Positions 16,464 to 24,203 of a stretch of 24,260 nucleotides of DNA are shown in pieces. Source of the DNA: Opitutia bacterium UBA957 (GTDB lineage: Bacteria > Verrucomicrobiota > Verrucomicrobiia > Opitutales > UBA953); the NCBI GenBank assembly GCA_002293065.1, contig DBCN01000071.1, positions 1-24,260 of the forward strand, written 5' to 3'. Both the position numbers and the translations under genes were made by a program. Below the pieces are notes generated by a model that was not told the DNA's origin, did no database searches, and saw nothing but the letters and a program-made list of their open reading frames with translations. Within the stretch, counting starts at the first letter, position 1, and each line of letters starts with the position of its first letter.

Positions 16464-17582
16464 GTGGCCCGCTCCCTCCTTCTCTGGCTCCTGCTCTTCA
16501 CGGCATCGCTCTCGGCGCATCCCGAGTGGAAGGAGGCCTACTGCATCGGCGTGATCGATGACGAGTACGTCTTCGACTTCAAAGTGAAGTTCGACGCTCC
16601 GTCGTACTACGTCGGCAAACATCCCAAGGAGGCGACGATCAAGGAACTCGACGACTTGATGTTCGAACCCGGCCGTCTCGCCGCCGCCGCCGCCCAGGCG
16701 CCCCAAGATTTCCAGCGCGGAACGCGCGTCTATGCCGATGGCGTGCTGGTGCCGCTTGAGTTGGTCGGCTTCCCGACTGCGGCGGAGGTGCTGGCCCTCT
16801 GCCAGCAACAGGGCGAGGCCGATCGGTACCCCGCGATCATGACCGCAAGGTTCCGCGGGAAAATCCCCCGTGAGACCGGCATCGTTGAAGTCGTCTACCC
16901 GGAGGCCCTTGGCTCCGTCATCACCAACCTTCGCCGCGGGATGGACTCACAGGTCCTCATGACCGTCGCCCCAGGCGAAAAGGGTCTGTTCAAAATCGGC
17001 GAGGTCCATTTCACCGTCGGCGGATTCCTGCGCGAAGGGTTCGAGCACGTCATTCCCGATGGCTGGGATCACTGTCTCTTCATGTTGGCCATGATGTTGG
17101 CCGCGGCCTCCGTCGGTGAAGCGCTCAAGCGCTCGCTGGTCTTCACCTTGGGTCACGCCATCACGCTGACCCTCGTGGTCACGGGAGCCATTCCAAGCGT
17201 CGGTACTTGGATCGAACCCATCATCGCGGCCACGATCGCCCTCGGCGGCTATTTAGCCTACCGACAGAAGCCTGCGCAGACCGCGTTTGTCGTCGTGCCG
17301 CTGGTTTTCGGCCTCATCCATGGACTAGGCTTCGCCGCAGCTGCTGCCGATAAGCTCCAAGACATCGGCACCGGGGACCTCGCCAAATTGCTGCTGGGCT
17401 TCAACGTGGGCGTCGAAGCCGCGCAAGCCGGCATCATCCTGGCAACGGCTGGGGTGCTCTGGGTCCTTGGCCGAGCGCGGCTGGAGACGACGCCCCTCCG
17501 CCGCGTCCTCGGACTGCTCATCGCCATCGCCGGGACGGCCATCATGGCCGCCCGAATCTGGCCGCTGCTTATAGGCGCTTAA
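16464..17582 (+). CDS. HupE/UreJ_2-type membrane protein
   Basis: A 372-residue membrane protein with a signal peptide (about 1-18, cleaved before a His19-Pro20 N-terminus), a roughly 150-residue extracytoplasmic domain, then about six hydrophobic helices. The membrane part has the conserved His/Asp pattern of the HupE/UreJ family: FEHVIPDGWDHCLFMLAMML (193-212), FTLGHAITLTLV, GLIHGLGFA and GFNVGVEAAQ. Some family members are nickel or cobalt permeases; the larger two-part form seen here is mostly uncharacterised. No hydrogenase or urease genes accompany it, so metal transport is only a guess. I chose the GTG start because it directly begins the signal peptide; a TTG at 16422 is in frame but adds a polar, Cys-containing leader. 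Its stop overlaps the sulfatase stop. Confidence 0.85.
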   Translation: MARSLLLWLLLFTASLSAHPEWKEAYCIGVIDDEYVFDFKVKFDAPSYYVGKHPKEATIKELDDLMFEPGRLAAAAAQAPQDFQRGTRVYADGVLVPLELVGFPTAAEVLALCQQQGEADRYPAIMTARFRGKIPRETGIVEVVYPEALGSVITNLRRGMDSQVLMTVAPGEKGLFKIGEVHFTVGGFLREGFEHVIPDGWDHCLFMLAMMLAAASVGEALKRSLVFTLGHAITLTLVVTGAIPSVGTWIEPIIAATIALGGYLAYRQKPAQTAFVVVPLVFGLIHGLGFAAAAADKLQDIGTGDLAKLLLGFNVGVEAAQAGIILATAGVLWVLGRARLETTPLRRVLGLLIAIAGTAIMAARIWPLLIGA

Positions 17583-18970
17583 TTGCCCACCCGACCCACC
17601 GGACGCTTGGACTCATCCATGCGCTGGCGTTCGGCGGCCGCAAAGGCCTTCAGCTCGGCCACGACCTCAGGATGAGTGGCGCTGACGTCGTTGCGTTCCC
17701 CCTCATCGGTCTCGAGGTCATAGAGTGCCCACTCGACCTTTCCCTGCTTGTAAGCAGATGGCTTGCCGTCGACCGCCGCGGGAACCAAGTTCTCGTAACT
17801 CCGATAGGTGTGCGGGAGGTGCAGCTTCCATTTGCCGACGCGGACGGCCTCGAGCTTGTCGCCGTAGTAATAGGCGAAATTTTTCCGGGCCTTCGCTGAA
17901 AGCCCTTTAGCCGCGGCCAAGAAGGACTGGCCATCAATCGGCAGGACGGGCTTGGCCGCGCCACAGGCTTCGACCAAGGTCGGAAGTACGTCGAGATTGC
18001 CGGCCAGCGCGGAGGTCACTCTGCCCTCGGGGATGACGCCCGGCCAACGGATGATGAACGGGACGCGCACGCCCCCTTCCCAAGTGGTGCCCTTGCCTTC
18101 CCGGAAAGGCCCCGCCGAACCCGCATGGCGCCCGAAGTTCAACCAAGGACCGTTGTCGCTGGTGAAGATGACGATCGTATTTTTTTCGGTGCCCGTCTCG
18201 CGTAGGGCATTCAAGATATCGCCGACTTTATCGTCCAAGTCAGCCATCGTATCGGCATACGGAGTCGGCCCTTTGCCACGGAAAGCTCGCGATGCGCCCA
18301 GCGGGGTGTGCGGCATGGAAGTGGCCAAATAAAGGAAGAAGGGCTTACCTAGATTGGCATTCCGACGGATGAACCTGACCGCTCGGTATCCCTGCACGGT
18401 CGTCAAGTTATCCATCTCGCGCCAATCGGAAACCGTGTCAAACAGCACCCCATCGACGAGGCGCGGCAAGGGTGGATACTTGGGAGTCGAATCACCGGGG
18501 ACATACCCAAGGGGCCACATGTCGTTCGAATAGGGGATAACCAAAGATTCCCCAAATCCATGGGCGAGAGGGAGGAACTTGGCGTCATCGCCTAGATGCC
18601 ATTTTCCGACCACGGCGGTTAAATATCCCGAGTCGCGGAACAGCGTCCCCAACGTTTTCTCCGCCGGGTCTAGACCAATGCGGGAACCAGGACCCAGCGC
18701 GACGCCGCCTAAGCCCAGGCGGTTCGGGTAGCATCCCGATAGCAAGGCCACCCGGGATGACGTGCAGACGGCCTGGGTAGCATAAAAACTGGTGAAGCGG
18801 GTGCCTTCCCGGGACAGTCGATCGAGGTTTGGCGTCGTGTTCTGCTTCGACCCATAGCAGCCGAGATCACCCCAACCCATGTCATCAGCCATAATGAGGA
18901 CTACATTAGGCTGGGCACCAAAAAGAGGTGAAAGAAGCAATAAAAACAAATAGGTTGGGGATAACCTCAT
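17579..18970 (-). CDS. Formylglycine-dependent sulfatase, secreted
   Basis: A 463-residue exported sulfatase, probably removing sulfate esters from polysaccharides. The signal peptide covers about residues 1-19. Metal-binding and active-site landmarks: MADDMGWGDLGCYG (Asp29, Asp30), the formylglycine site CTSSR (Cys69-Arg73), VVGKWHLGD, MPHTPLG and FTSDNGP. The formylglycine site has Ser where the classical signature has Pro or Ala (C-x-P/A-x-R). No sulfatase-maturing enzyme is in the window, so modification would depend on a gene elsewhere. The first 60 bases and the upstream region look AT-richer than the neighbours, and GC seems lower by eye throughout the gene, hinting at transfer. I chose ATG 18970 because the signal peptide begins there. 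Confidence 0.95.
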   Translation of the reverse strand: MRLSPTYLFLLLLSPLFGAQPNVVLIMADDMGWGDLGCYGSKQNTTPNLDRLSREGTRFTSFYATQAVCTSSRVALLSGCYPNRLGLGGVALGPGSRIGLDPAEKTLGTLFRDSGYLTAVVGKWHLGDDAKFLPLAHGFGESLVIPYSNDMWPLGYVPGDSTPKYPPLPRLVDGVLFDTVSDWREMDNLTTVQGYRAVRFIRRNANLGKPFFLYLATSMPHTPLGASRAFRGKGPTPYADTMADLDDKVGDILNALRETGTEKNTIVIFTSDNGPWLNFGRHAGSAGPFREGKGTTWEGGVRVPFIIRWPGVIPEGRVTSALAGNLDVLPTLVEACGAAKPVLPIDGQSFLAAAKGLSAKARKNFAYYYGDKLEAVRVGKWKLHLPHTYRSYENLVPAAVDGKPSAYKQGKVEWALYDLETDEGERNDVSATHPEVVAELKAFAAAERQRMDESKRPVGRVGN

Positions 18971-19022
18971 GAAGGACCCATAGCCGCCAATTGGGTGCAT
19001 GCCAAGCATACTTTAAGTGACC

Positions 19023-19298
19023 CTAGACCTGCAGGCCAAGCTCCTTGCAGACCTGCGGATGCTTGCGCGCTTTGGCCTTGAATTCGTCAACCGAGAAGTC
19101 GGCCACGATGAAGTCGCCGTAGCGCAAGGAAGGACATTTGGACTGACTGGTGAGCGCCACCAGCTGACGCATCTGGTGCATGTCGGCGATGACGTCACGG
19201 ACGTCCAGTTGGACCCCCTGGGATGCGAAGAACTCCAAGGCCTGCGTGCACCAAGGGCACCCGGGCTTGACGTAAAGGATAGGCAAAGGCTGCGGCAT
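19023..19298 (-). CDS. Glutaredoxin-like protein
   Basis: A 91-residue thioredoxin-fold oxidoreductase. It starts ILYVKPGCPWC, with the redox pair Cys14/Cys17 (CPWC), followed by a helix and the dipeptide Cys-Pro in QSKCPSLRYGDF, where the proline is the expected cis-Pro. The extra cysteine just before it is notable. The end is FSVDEFKAKARKH, and the small size fits class I glutaredoxins. It reduces disulfides or mixed disulfides in the cytoplasm. It lies 52 bases upstream of the sulfatase on the same strand, with no obvious functional link. Confidence 0.9.
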   Translation of the reverse strand: MPQPLPILYVKPGCPWCTQALEFFASQGVQLDVRDVIADMHQMRQLVALTSQSKCPSLRYGDFIVADFSVDEFKAKARKHPQVCKELGLQV

Positions 19299-19359
19299 GA
19301 CTCACGCAAGCCGAGCCCGCACCCGTTGGCAAGCCGCCCTTCCATTTCCCGCCCTGGCG

Positions 19360-19388
19360 TTGACACCGCGCAAGGCGAAGGACAAAAA
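19360..19388 (+). promoter_or_regulatory. Possible sigma-70-type promoter for the carbohydrate module
   Basis: A perfect TTGACA (-35) lies at 19360-19365. Seventeen bases downstream is CAAAAA (19383-19388), which matches only three of six positions of a -10 box. It lies in the 104-base gap between the divergent glutaredoxin and mutarotase-like genes, with the start codon at 19403. The -35 is good and the -10 is poor, so the call is weak. Confidence 0.25.
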
Positions 19389-19402
19389 ACACCCCCTTCC
19401 CC

Positions 19403-20509
19403 ATGGAAACCATCCACGGCGCCCCCAGCTACACCCTCCGGACCGCCCAGGTCGAGTTAGCCATCACGCAGACCGCCGGTCACCTCGGACCAGTGACTTT
19501 CCACCTGCCCGGTCTCAAGGCCTCCCCTTACTCGCTCTCCCCCTGGCAACCGCACGAAATCGACCAGTCCCTCCCCAACCTGCTGACTTACCTGCGCGGT
19601 GATTTCATGTGCCTCCCCTTTGGTGGCCAAGAAAAAGGGCCGCCTCATGGCGATACGGCGAACGCCCGATGGGATTTCCAAAACCAGACTAACCAAGCGC
19701 TGGTCCTTCGTCAAAAAGGCACCGACACCGGAGCGACGGTGACCAAGACGATGTCGCTGGTGGAGGGTCATCATGCGATCTACGCCGAGCACGTCATCGC
19801 CCAACTCGAAGGCCGCTGGAACTACGGCAACCACCCGATCCTCGACCTCTCCGCCGTTCCGGCCGGCTCCGCGCGCATCGCCACCAGCCCCTTCCGGCTT
19901 GGCTCGGTCTACCACGCCGAATTCTCCAATCCCGCCGCCGGCGAATCCGGCATCCTCAAGCCGAACTCGCGCTTCTCCGACCTCCGTCAAGTCACCTGCA
20001 AGGACGGCACTACCACCGACATCACGCACTACCCCGCTCGCCACGGCAACGACGACCTGATCATGCTCGTCAATGCCCCCGCGACGGCAGCCCAGCCCTT
20101 TGCCTGGACGGCCGTGACCTTCCCCGAAGGCTATGTCTGGTACCAGCTCAAGAACGTCGCCGACTTCCCCTGTACGCTCTTCTGGCTTTCCAATGGCGGT
20201 CGCCCTGGCCACCCCTGGGAAAAGCGCCACCTCGGTCGCCTCGGACTCGAAGAGGTCTGCTCCCACTTCTGCGATGGCGTCGACATCGCCCGCGAAGACC
20301 GCTTGGCCGCTGACGCCGTCCCCACCTCCCGGGAATTCCGCCGGGATCAGCCGGTCCGCTTACCCATCATCCAGGCCGCCGCCGCGGTCGGCCCGGGCTT
20401 CGGCCAAGTCCAGTCCATCACCCCGGCGGGCCCCGAGTCCGTGCGGATTTTGGGCGAAAATGGCCAAGCCGTGACGGTCCCCCTTAATTGGAACTTTTTG
20501 AAGCGCTGA
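19403..20509 (+). CDS. Aldose 1-epimerase/galactose-mutarotase-like protein
   Basis: A 368-residue soluble protein without a signal peptide, probably with the beta-rich galactose-mutarotase fold. The indications are a central YGNHPILDLSAVPAGS stretch, a VWYQLKNVADFPCTLFWLSN beta-strand run, and then GRPGHPWEKRHLGRLGLEEV, which resembles the W-x-x-x-PW...iGiEp segment of DUF4432 and aldose-epimerase-like proteins. These bind a sugar and usually interconvert anomers or epimers. No clear catalytic His/Glu pair can be assigned by eye, so catalysis is unproven. It is the first gene of the four-gene carbohydrate module; 75 bases of C-rich sequence separate it from the cupin gene. Confidence 0.72.
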   Translation: METIHGAPSYTLRTAQVELAITQTAGHLGPVTFHLPGLKASPYSLSPWQPHEIDQSLPNLLTYLRGDFMCLPFGGQEKGPPHGDTANARWDFQNQTNQALVLRQKGTDTGATVTKTMSLVEGHHAIYAEHVIAQLEGRWNYGNHPILDLSAVPAGSARIATSPFRLGSVYHAEFSNPAAGESGILKPNSRFSDLRQVTCKDGTTTDITHYPARHGNDDLIMLVNAPATAAQPFAWTAVTFPEGYVWYQLKNVADFPCTLFWLSNGGRPGHPWEKRHLGRLGLEEVCSHFCDGVDIAREDRLAADAVPTSREFRRDQPVRLPIIQAAAAVGPGFGQVQSITPAGPESVRILGENGQAVTVPLNWNFLKR

Positions 20510-20584
20510 AACCCCTGCGACTAATCCTTGTCCACCCCCGCGGACTCCCCTAAATCCTCACTCCCCACCCTTTCCCCCAACCTC
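20510..20584 (+). other. C-rich, G-poor untranslated leader between module genes
   Basis: The 75 bases before the cupin start contain C-runs at 20535-20539, 20547-20550, 20563-20566, 20568-20570 and 20574-20578. There is no Shine-Dalgarno site and hardly a G after 20544. It may be an unstructured ribosome landing zone, a Rho loading site, or both; the sequence does not decide. Confidence 0.5.
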
Positions 20585-21859
20585 ATGTCTAAAGCACCTC
20601 AGACCACTCATGACCTGACCACGAAGAAGGCCAAAGTCGCCTCCCTCGTCGAAAAGGAAATCGCCCGCACGGGCGGACTGCTCCGCCTGGCTCCGTGCTG
20701 GGTGCCGCGCTCCTTCCTCCAGCCCGGCAAGCGCCTCAAGCTGCACCCAGATGACCTGTACGCCTTCGGCCTGAGCCGCGGTGGCATCGACGAGCGCTGG
20801 TTCGCCTCGACCACCGAGGCCGCCAACGACAACCGCACGCCCGACGAAGGCCTGTCCTACGTCGTCATCGGCGACACGCGCTTCACGCTCAAGCAGGCCG
20901 TCGCCGAGTGCGGCGCCGCGCTGATCGGTTCCGCCATCTGGAAGCAGTACAAGAAGTGGCCCGTCTACTCCAAGTTCTTCGACAACATGGGTCCGATCCC
21001 GCACCACATGCACCAGAACGCCAAGCAGGCCAAGCTGCTCGGCCTCGAAGGCAAGCCGGAGTCCTACTACTTCCCGCCCCAGCACAACAACGTCGGCAAT
21101 AATTTCCCTTACACGTTCATGGGCTTCGAGCCCGGCACGACCAAGGCGCAGGTCCGCGAGTGCATCGCCAACTGGCACAAGGGTGACAACAAGATCCTGG
21201 CCCTCTCCAAGGCCTACAAGCTCGAGCCCGGCACCGGCTGGCTCATCGACCCCTGCATCCTGCACGCTCCCGGCTCCCTCTGCACCTACGAACCCCAGTG
21301 GGGCTCCGACGTGTTCGGCATGTACCAGAACCTCGTCGAAGGCCGCGAAGTACCGTGGGCCCTCCTCGTCAAGGACATGCCCAAGTCCAAGCATCAGGAC
21401 GTGGACTTCATCGTGGACCAGCTCGACTGGGACAAGAACGTCGACCCGAACTTCAAGGACAACCACTACCTCGAGCCGGTCGTTTCCGTCGAGGGCAAGG
21501 GTTACTCCGACAAGTGGATCGTCTACGGCAAGGTCGACAAGTTCCAGTACTTCACCGCGAAGGAACTGACCGTCGAGCCCGGCGCCGAGTGCACCATCAC
21601 CGACAACGGCGCCTACGGCCTGATCTGCGTCCAGGGTTCCGGCACGATCAACGGCGAAGTCCTCAACAGCCCGAAGCTCATCCGCTTCCATGAGCTCACC
21701 GAAGACGAATACTTCTGCACCGAAGCCGGCGCCAAGAAGGGCGTCACCTTCCGCAACACCTCCACCACCGAGCCGCTGGTCTGCCTGCGCTACTTCGGTC
21801 CGGAAGTGAACCCGAACGCCCCCGCCATGGGCGCGTACAAGAAGGCCAAGAAGAAGTAA
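20585..21859 (+). CDS. Phosphomannose-isomerase-like bicupin protein
   Basis: A 424-residue cytoplasmic protein. Residues about 135-230 resemble the metal-binding cupin of mannose-6-phosphate isomerases: IPHHMHQNAKQAKLLGLEGK (His140, His141, His143), then KPESYYF (Glu159), then a later PCILHAPGSL (His227). A second cupin-like strand set lies at about 318-400 (LTVEPGAECTITDNGAYGLI). I infer an isomerase acting on a free or phosphorylated sugar. Family relatives use zinc or iron at the His/Glu site. The ATG at 20585 is preferred over one at 20528, because the intervening residues are a translated C-rich leader. Every tyrosine codon is TAC and nearly all lysines are AAG, suggesting strong expression. 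The C-terminus is Lys-rich. Confidence 0.78.
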   Translation: MSKAPQTTHDLTTKKAKVASLVEKEIARTGGLLRLAPCWVPRSFLQPGKRLKLHPDDLYAFGLSRGGIDERWFASTTEAANDNRTPDEGLSYVVIGDTRFTLKQAVAECGAALIGSAIWKQYKKWPVYSKFFDNMGPIPHHMHQNAKQAKLLGLEGKPESYYFPPQHNNVGNNFPYTFMGFEPGTTKAQVRECIANWHKGDNKILALSKAYKLEPGTGWLIDPCILHAPGSLCTYEPQWGSDVFGMYQNLVEGREVPWALLVKDMPKSKHQDVDFIVDQLDWDKNVDPNFKDNHYLEPVVSVEGKGYSDKWIVYGKVDKFQYFTAKELTVEPGAECTITDNGAYGLICVQGSGTINGEVLNSPKLIRFHELTEDEYFCTEAGAKKGVTFRNTSTTEPLVCLRYFGPEVNPNAPAMGAYKKAKKK

Positions 21860-21889
21860 GCCTCACCCCCTACCCCAACCCCCACGACC
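21860..21889 (+). other. C-rich leader without Shine-Dalgarno site
   Basis: This 30-base gap between the cupin and TIM-barrel genes holds three C-runs (21866-21870, 21873-21876, 21879-21883) and one G next to the start. The gap is too short for a terminator, so the genes are surely co-transcribed. Confidence 0.5.
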
Positions 21890-22894
21890 ATGAAACTGCA
21901 CAACGCCATGTGGCCCGGCCTCGTCGGCAAGGAGCCCAACACCGACCATCCGCCGATCGCGCTCGACCAGATGCTCGACATGACGGTCGCCGCGAACGTC
22001 GACGGCCATAAGTTCGACGGTGTCGACCTCTTCCTGTTCCACCCGCACACCGACCCCGACATCGCCCCCGACGCCCTCAAGGCGATGGCGGACAAGATCG
22101 CGGGCAAGGGCCTCAACGTCGGCTCCCTCGTGGCGCCGGTCTGGGGCGGCACCGTGGGCGATTCCGCCATGGGCACCGACGAGCAGCAGCAGAAGTTCCT
22201 CCTCGCGATCGAGAAGGCCTGCCGCATCGCGCAACAGCTGAACAAGCATGGCGTGCGCAAGTACGGCCTGATCCGCGTGGACTCCGCCGAGTTCGGCGTG
22301 GCCAAGTGGCGCGAAAACCCGACGGCCAACACGGCCCGCATCGTCGACACCTTCAAGAAGGCCGCGAAGATCGCCGCCGACCACGGCGAGCGTCTCGCCG
22401 CCGAAGGCGAAATCTGCTGGGCCGGCATGCACTCGTGGAAGGCGATGCTCGACACCCTCGAAGGCGTCGGCATGCCCAAGCACTTCGGCTTCCAGGCCGA
22501 CCTTGCGCACACCTACCTCTACCTGATGGGCTACAACGAGCCGGAAGCCGCGCTCCTCAAGGAAGGCTACACCCCGGAACAGTTCTGGCCGGCCTACCGC
22601 GAGATGGTCAGCAAGCTCCGCCCCTGGACCTACGACTTCCACGTCGCGCAGAACGACGGCACGGTCCACGGCACGGGCTCGCACGAGAAGACCGGTCGTC
22701 ACTGCCAAGCCGATGACGCCAATGGTAAGCTCGACATCACGGCCTGCTCCAAAGTCTGGCTCGAAGGCGCCGCCGATCGCGGCATGCAGCACATCTGCTG
22801 GGATGGTTGCATGTTCCCGAACGCCACGCTCGAGAACCCGAAGACCTGGAACACCATCCTCTCCGCGATGGTGAAGGTGAAGAAGGCCCTCTAA
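21890..22894 (+). CDS. TIM-barrel sugar phosphate isomerase/epimerase-family protein
   Basis: A 334-residue cytoplasmic protein of the xylose-isomerase-like TIM-barrel superfamily. Candidate metal ligands in the expected order are Glu174 (AAEGEICWAGMHS), Asp204 with His207 (FQADLAHTYLYL), His251 (YDFHVAQNDG) and Asp305 (HICWDGCMF). A loop of about 30 residues (255-285) with several His and Asp looks specific to this subgroup. Members isomerise or epimerise sugars, and some act on keto-sugars next to Gfo/Idh/MocA dehydrogenases by hydrating or eliminating across a 3-keto intermediate. The neighbouring dehydrogenase 58 bases downstream favours the last role here. It is highly biased to C-ending codons. 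The reaction is unproven. Confidence 0.85.
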   Translation: MKLHNAMWPGLVGKEPNTDHPPIALDQMLDMTVAANVDGHKFDGVDLFLFHPHTDPDIAPDALKAMADKIAGKGLNVGSLVAPVWGGTVGDSAMGTDEQQQKFLLAIEKACRIAQQLNKHGVRKYGLIRVDSAEFGVAKWRENPTANTARIVDTFKKAAKIAADHGERLAAEGEICWAGMHSWKAMLDTLEGVGMPKHFGFQADLAHTYLYLMGYNEPEAALLKEGYTPEQFWPAYREMVSKLRPWTYDFHVAQNDGTVHGTGSHEKTGRHCQADDANGKLDITACSKVWLEGAADRGMQHICWDGCMFPNATLENPKTWNTILSAMVKVKKAL

Positions 22895-22904
22895 GCTTTC
22901 TCCA

Positions 22905-22946
22905 CCCATCCCCTATCCATCCCCCATCCCCTATCCCCCATCCCCT
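22905..22946. repeat. C-run tract: G-quadruplex/i-motif candidate
   Basis: Between the TIM-barrel and dehydrogenase genes, C-runs of four to five bases at 22910-22913, 22921-22925, 22928-22931, 22935-22939 and 22942-22945 are separated by only two or three bases (AT or TAT), apart from one seven-base gap. The complement has five G4-5 runs. A 16-base core, CTATCCCCCATCCCCT, recurs at 24221-24236. Confidence 0.8.
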
Positions 22947-22952
22947 CGCAAC

Positions 22953-24116
22953 ATGTCTAAACCCGTTCGCATCGGTCTCATCGGTTACGGCTTCATGGGC
23001 CGCACCCACTCCAACGCCTACTCCCAGGTCGGTCACTTCTTCCCCAAGGACAAGGTGACCCCCGGCCACCACATCGTCCGCCAAGCCGTCTGCGGCCGCG
23101 ACGAAGCCAAGGTCAAGGACTTCGCCGAAAAGTGGGGCTACGCCTCCTACGAAACCGATTGGCGCAAGCTGGTCGCCCGCACCGACATCGACGCCGTCGA
23201 TATCTGCACGCCCAACGACTCACACGCCGAGATCGCCCTGGAGTGCATCAAGCACGGCAAGATGATCCTCTGCGAAAAGCCCCTCGCCCTCAACGGCGAG
23301 CAAGGCGAGAAGATGGTCGCCGCCGTCGAGAAGTCGGGCCTCCCGAACCTCGTTTGGTACAACTACCGCTTCCTCCCGGCCGTGACGCTGGCCAAGAACA
23401 TCGTCGCCGCCGGCGAGCTCGGCCGCGTGTTCCACTACCGCGCCAACTTCCTCCAGGATTGGACCATCTCGACCGACCTCCCTCAGGGTGGCGCCGGTCT
23501 CTGGCGTCTCGACGCCGCCGCCGCCGGTTCCGGCGTGACGGGCGACTTGCTCGCGCACTGCATCGACACGGCCCGCTGGATCAACGGTGAGATCACCGAA
23601 GTTTCCGCGATCACCGAGACGTTCATCAAGGAGCGCGTCCACACCGCCACGGGCAAGAAGCAGGCCGTCACCATCGACGACGCCGCCATCTTCCTCTGTC
23701 GCTTCGCCAACGGCTCGATCGCCCAGTTCGAATCCACGCGCTACGCTCGTGGCCACAAGGCGCTCTACACGTTCGAGATCAACGGCGAACACAAGTCCCT
23801 GCAGTGGGACCTGCATGATCTCAACCGCCTGAACTACTTCGACCACTCCGTCCCGGGCGACCGTCGCGGCTGGTCCAGCATCCACACGTCCGACGGCGAC
23901 CATCCGTACGCCGGCAACTGGTGGGTCCCGGGCCTCTGCCTCGGTTACGAGCACTCCTTCACCCACGAGTTGGCGGAGTTCCTCAAGAGCCTCGACGACC
24001 CCAAGGCCCCCAAGGCCTACCCGGACTTCCGTCACGCCCTTGGCACCCAGTACGTCTGCGACGCGGTCCTCGAGTCCGCCCGCACGAAGCAGTGGGTCAA
24101 GGTCAAGCAGGCCTAA
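22953..24116 (+). CDS. Gfo/Idh/MocA-family sugar dehydrogenase
   Basis: A 387-residue NAD(P)-dependent oxidoreductase. The Rossmann start is IGLIGYGFMG (Gly11, Gly13, Gly16), and the catalytic lysine is Lys109 in CEKPLALN. The partner acid/base is in GDLLAHCIDTARW (Asp198, His202). The segments YNYRFLPAVTLAKN, FLQDW, GSGVTGD and the tail with DRRGW and PGLCLGYEHSF match my recollection of levoglucosan-dehydrogenase-type enzymes, which oxidise the sugar at C3. Other members act on myo-inositol or glucoside sugars, so the substrate remains open. It is the last gene of the module; a strong terminator follows 23 bases later. Confidence 0.93.
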   Translation: MSKPVRIGLIGYGFMGRTHSNAYSQVGHFFPKDKVTPGHHIVRQAVCGRDEAKVKDFAEKWGYASYETDWRKLVARTDIDAVDICTPNDSHAEIALECIKHGKMILCEKPLALNGEQGEKMVAAVEKSGLPNLVWYNYRFLPAVTLAKNIVAAGELGRVFHYRANFLQDWTISTDLPQGGAGLWRLDAAAAGSGVTGDLLAHCIDTARWINGEITEVSAITETFIKERVHTATGKKQAVTIDDAAIFLCRFANGSIAQFESTRYARGHKALYTFEINGEHKSLQWDLHDLNRLNYFDHSVPGDRRGWSSIHTSDGDHPYAGNWWVPGLCLGYEHSFTHELAEFLKSLDDPKAPKAYPDFRHALGTQYVCDAVLESARTKQWVKVKQA

Positions 24117-24138
24117 GGTTCACACCAACCTCAAACCA

Positions 24139-24168
24139 GACCCCGGCACCCGCCGGGGTCTTTTGTTT
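24139..24168 (+). terminator. Rho-independent terminator after the carbohydrate module
   Basis: A perfect 9-bp inverted repeat (GACCCCGGC at 24139-24147 and GCCGGGGTC at 24152-24160) has the four-base loop ACCC and is followed by TTTTGTTT (24161-24168). It ends the module transcript. Confidence 0.93.
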
Positions 24169-24203
24169 GGCATGGCAGTGACAGCACCACGCACTGTCCT
24201 CTG

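Noticed and set aside
24176..24198. Overlapping inverted repeats GACAG/CTGTC and CAGTG/CACTG as an operator
   Set aside because: Five-base arms are too short to separate from chance, and no regulator is nearby.
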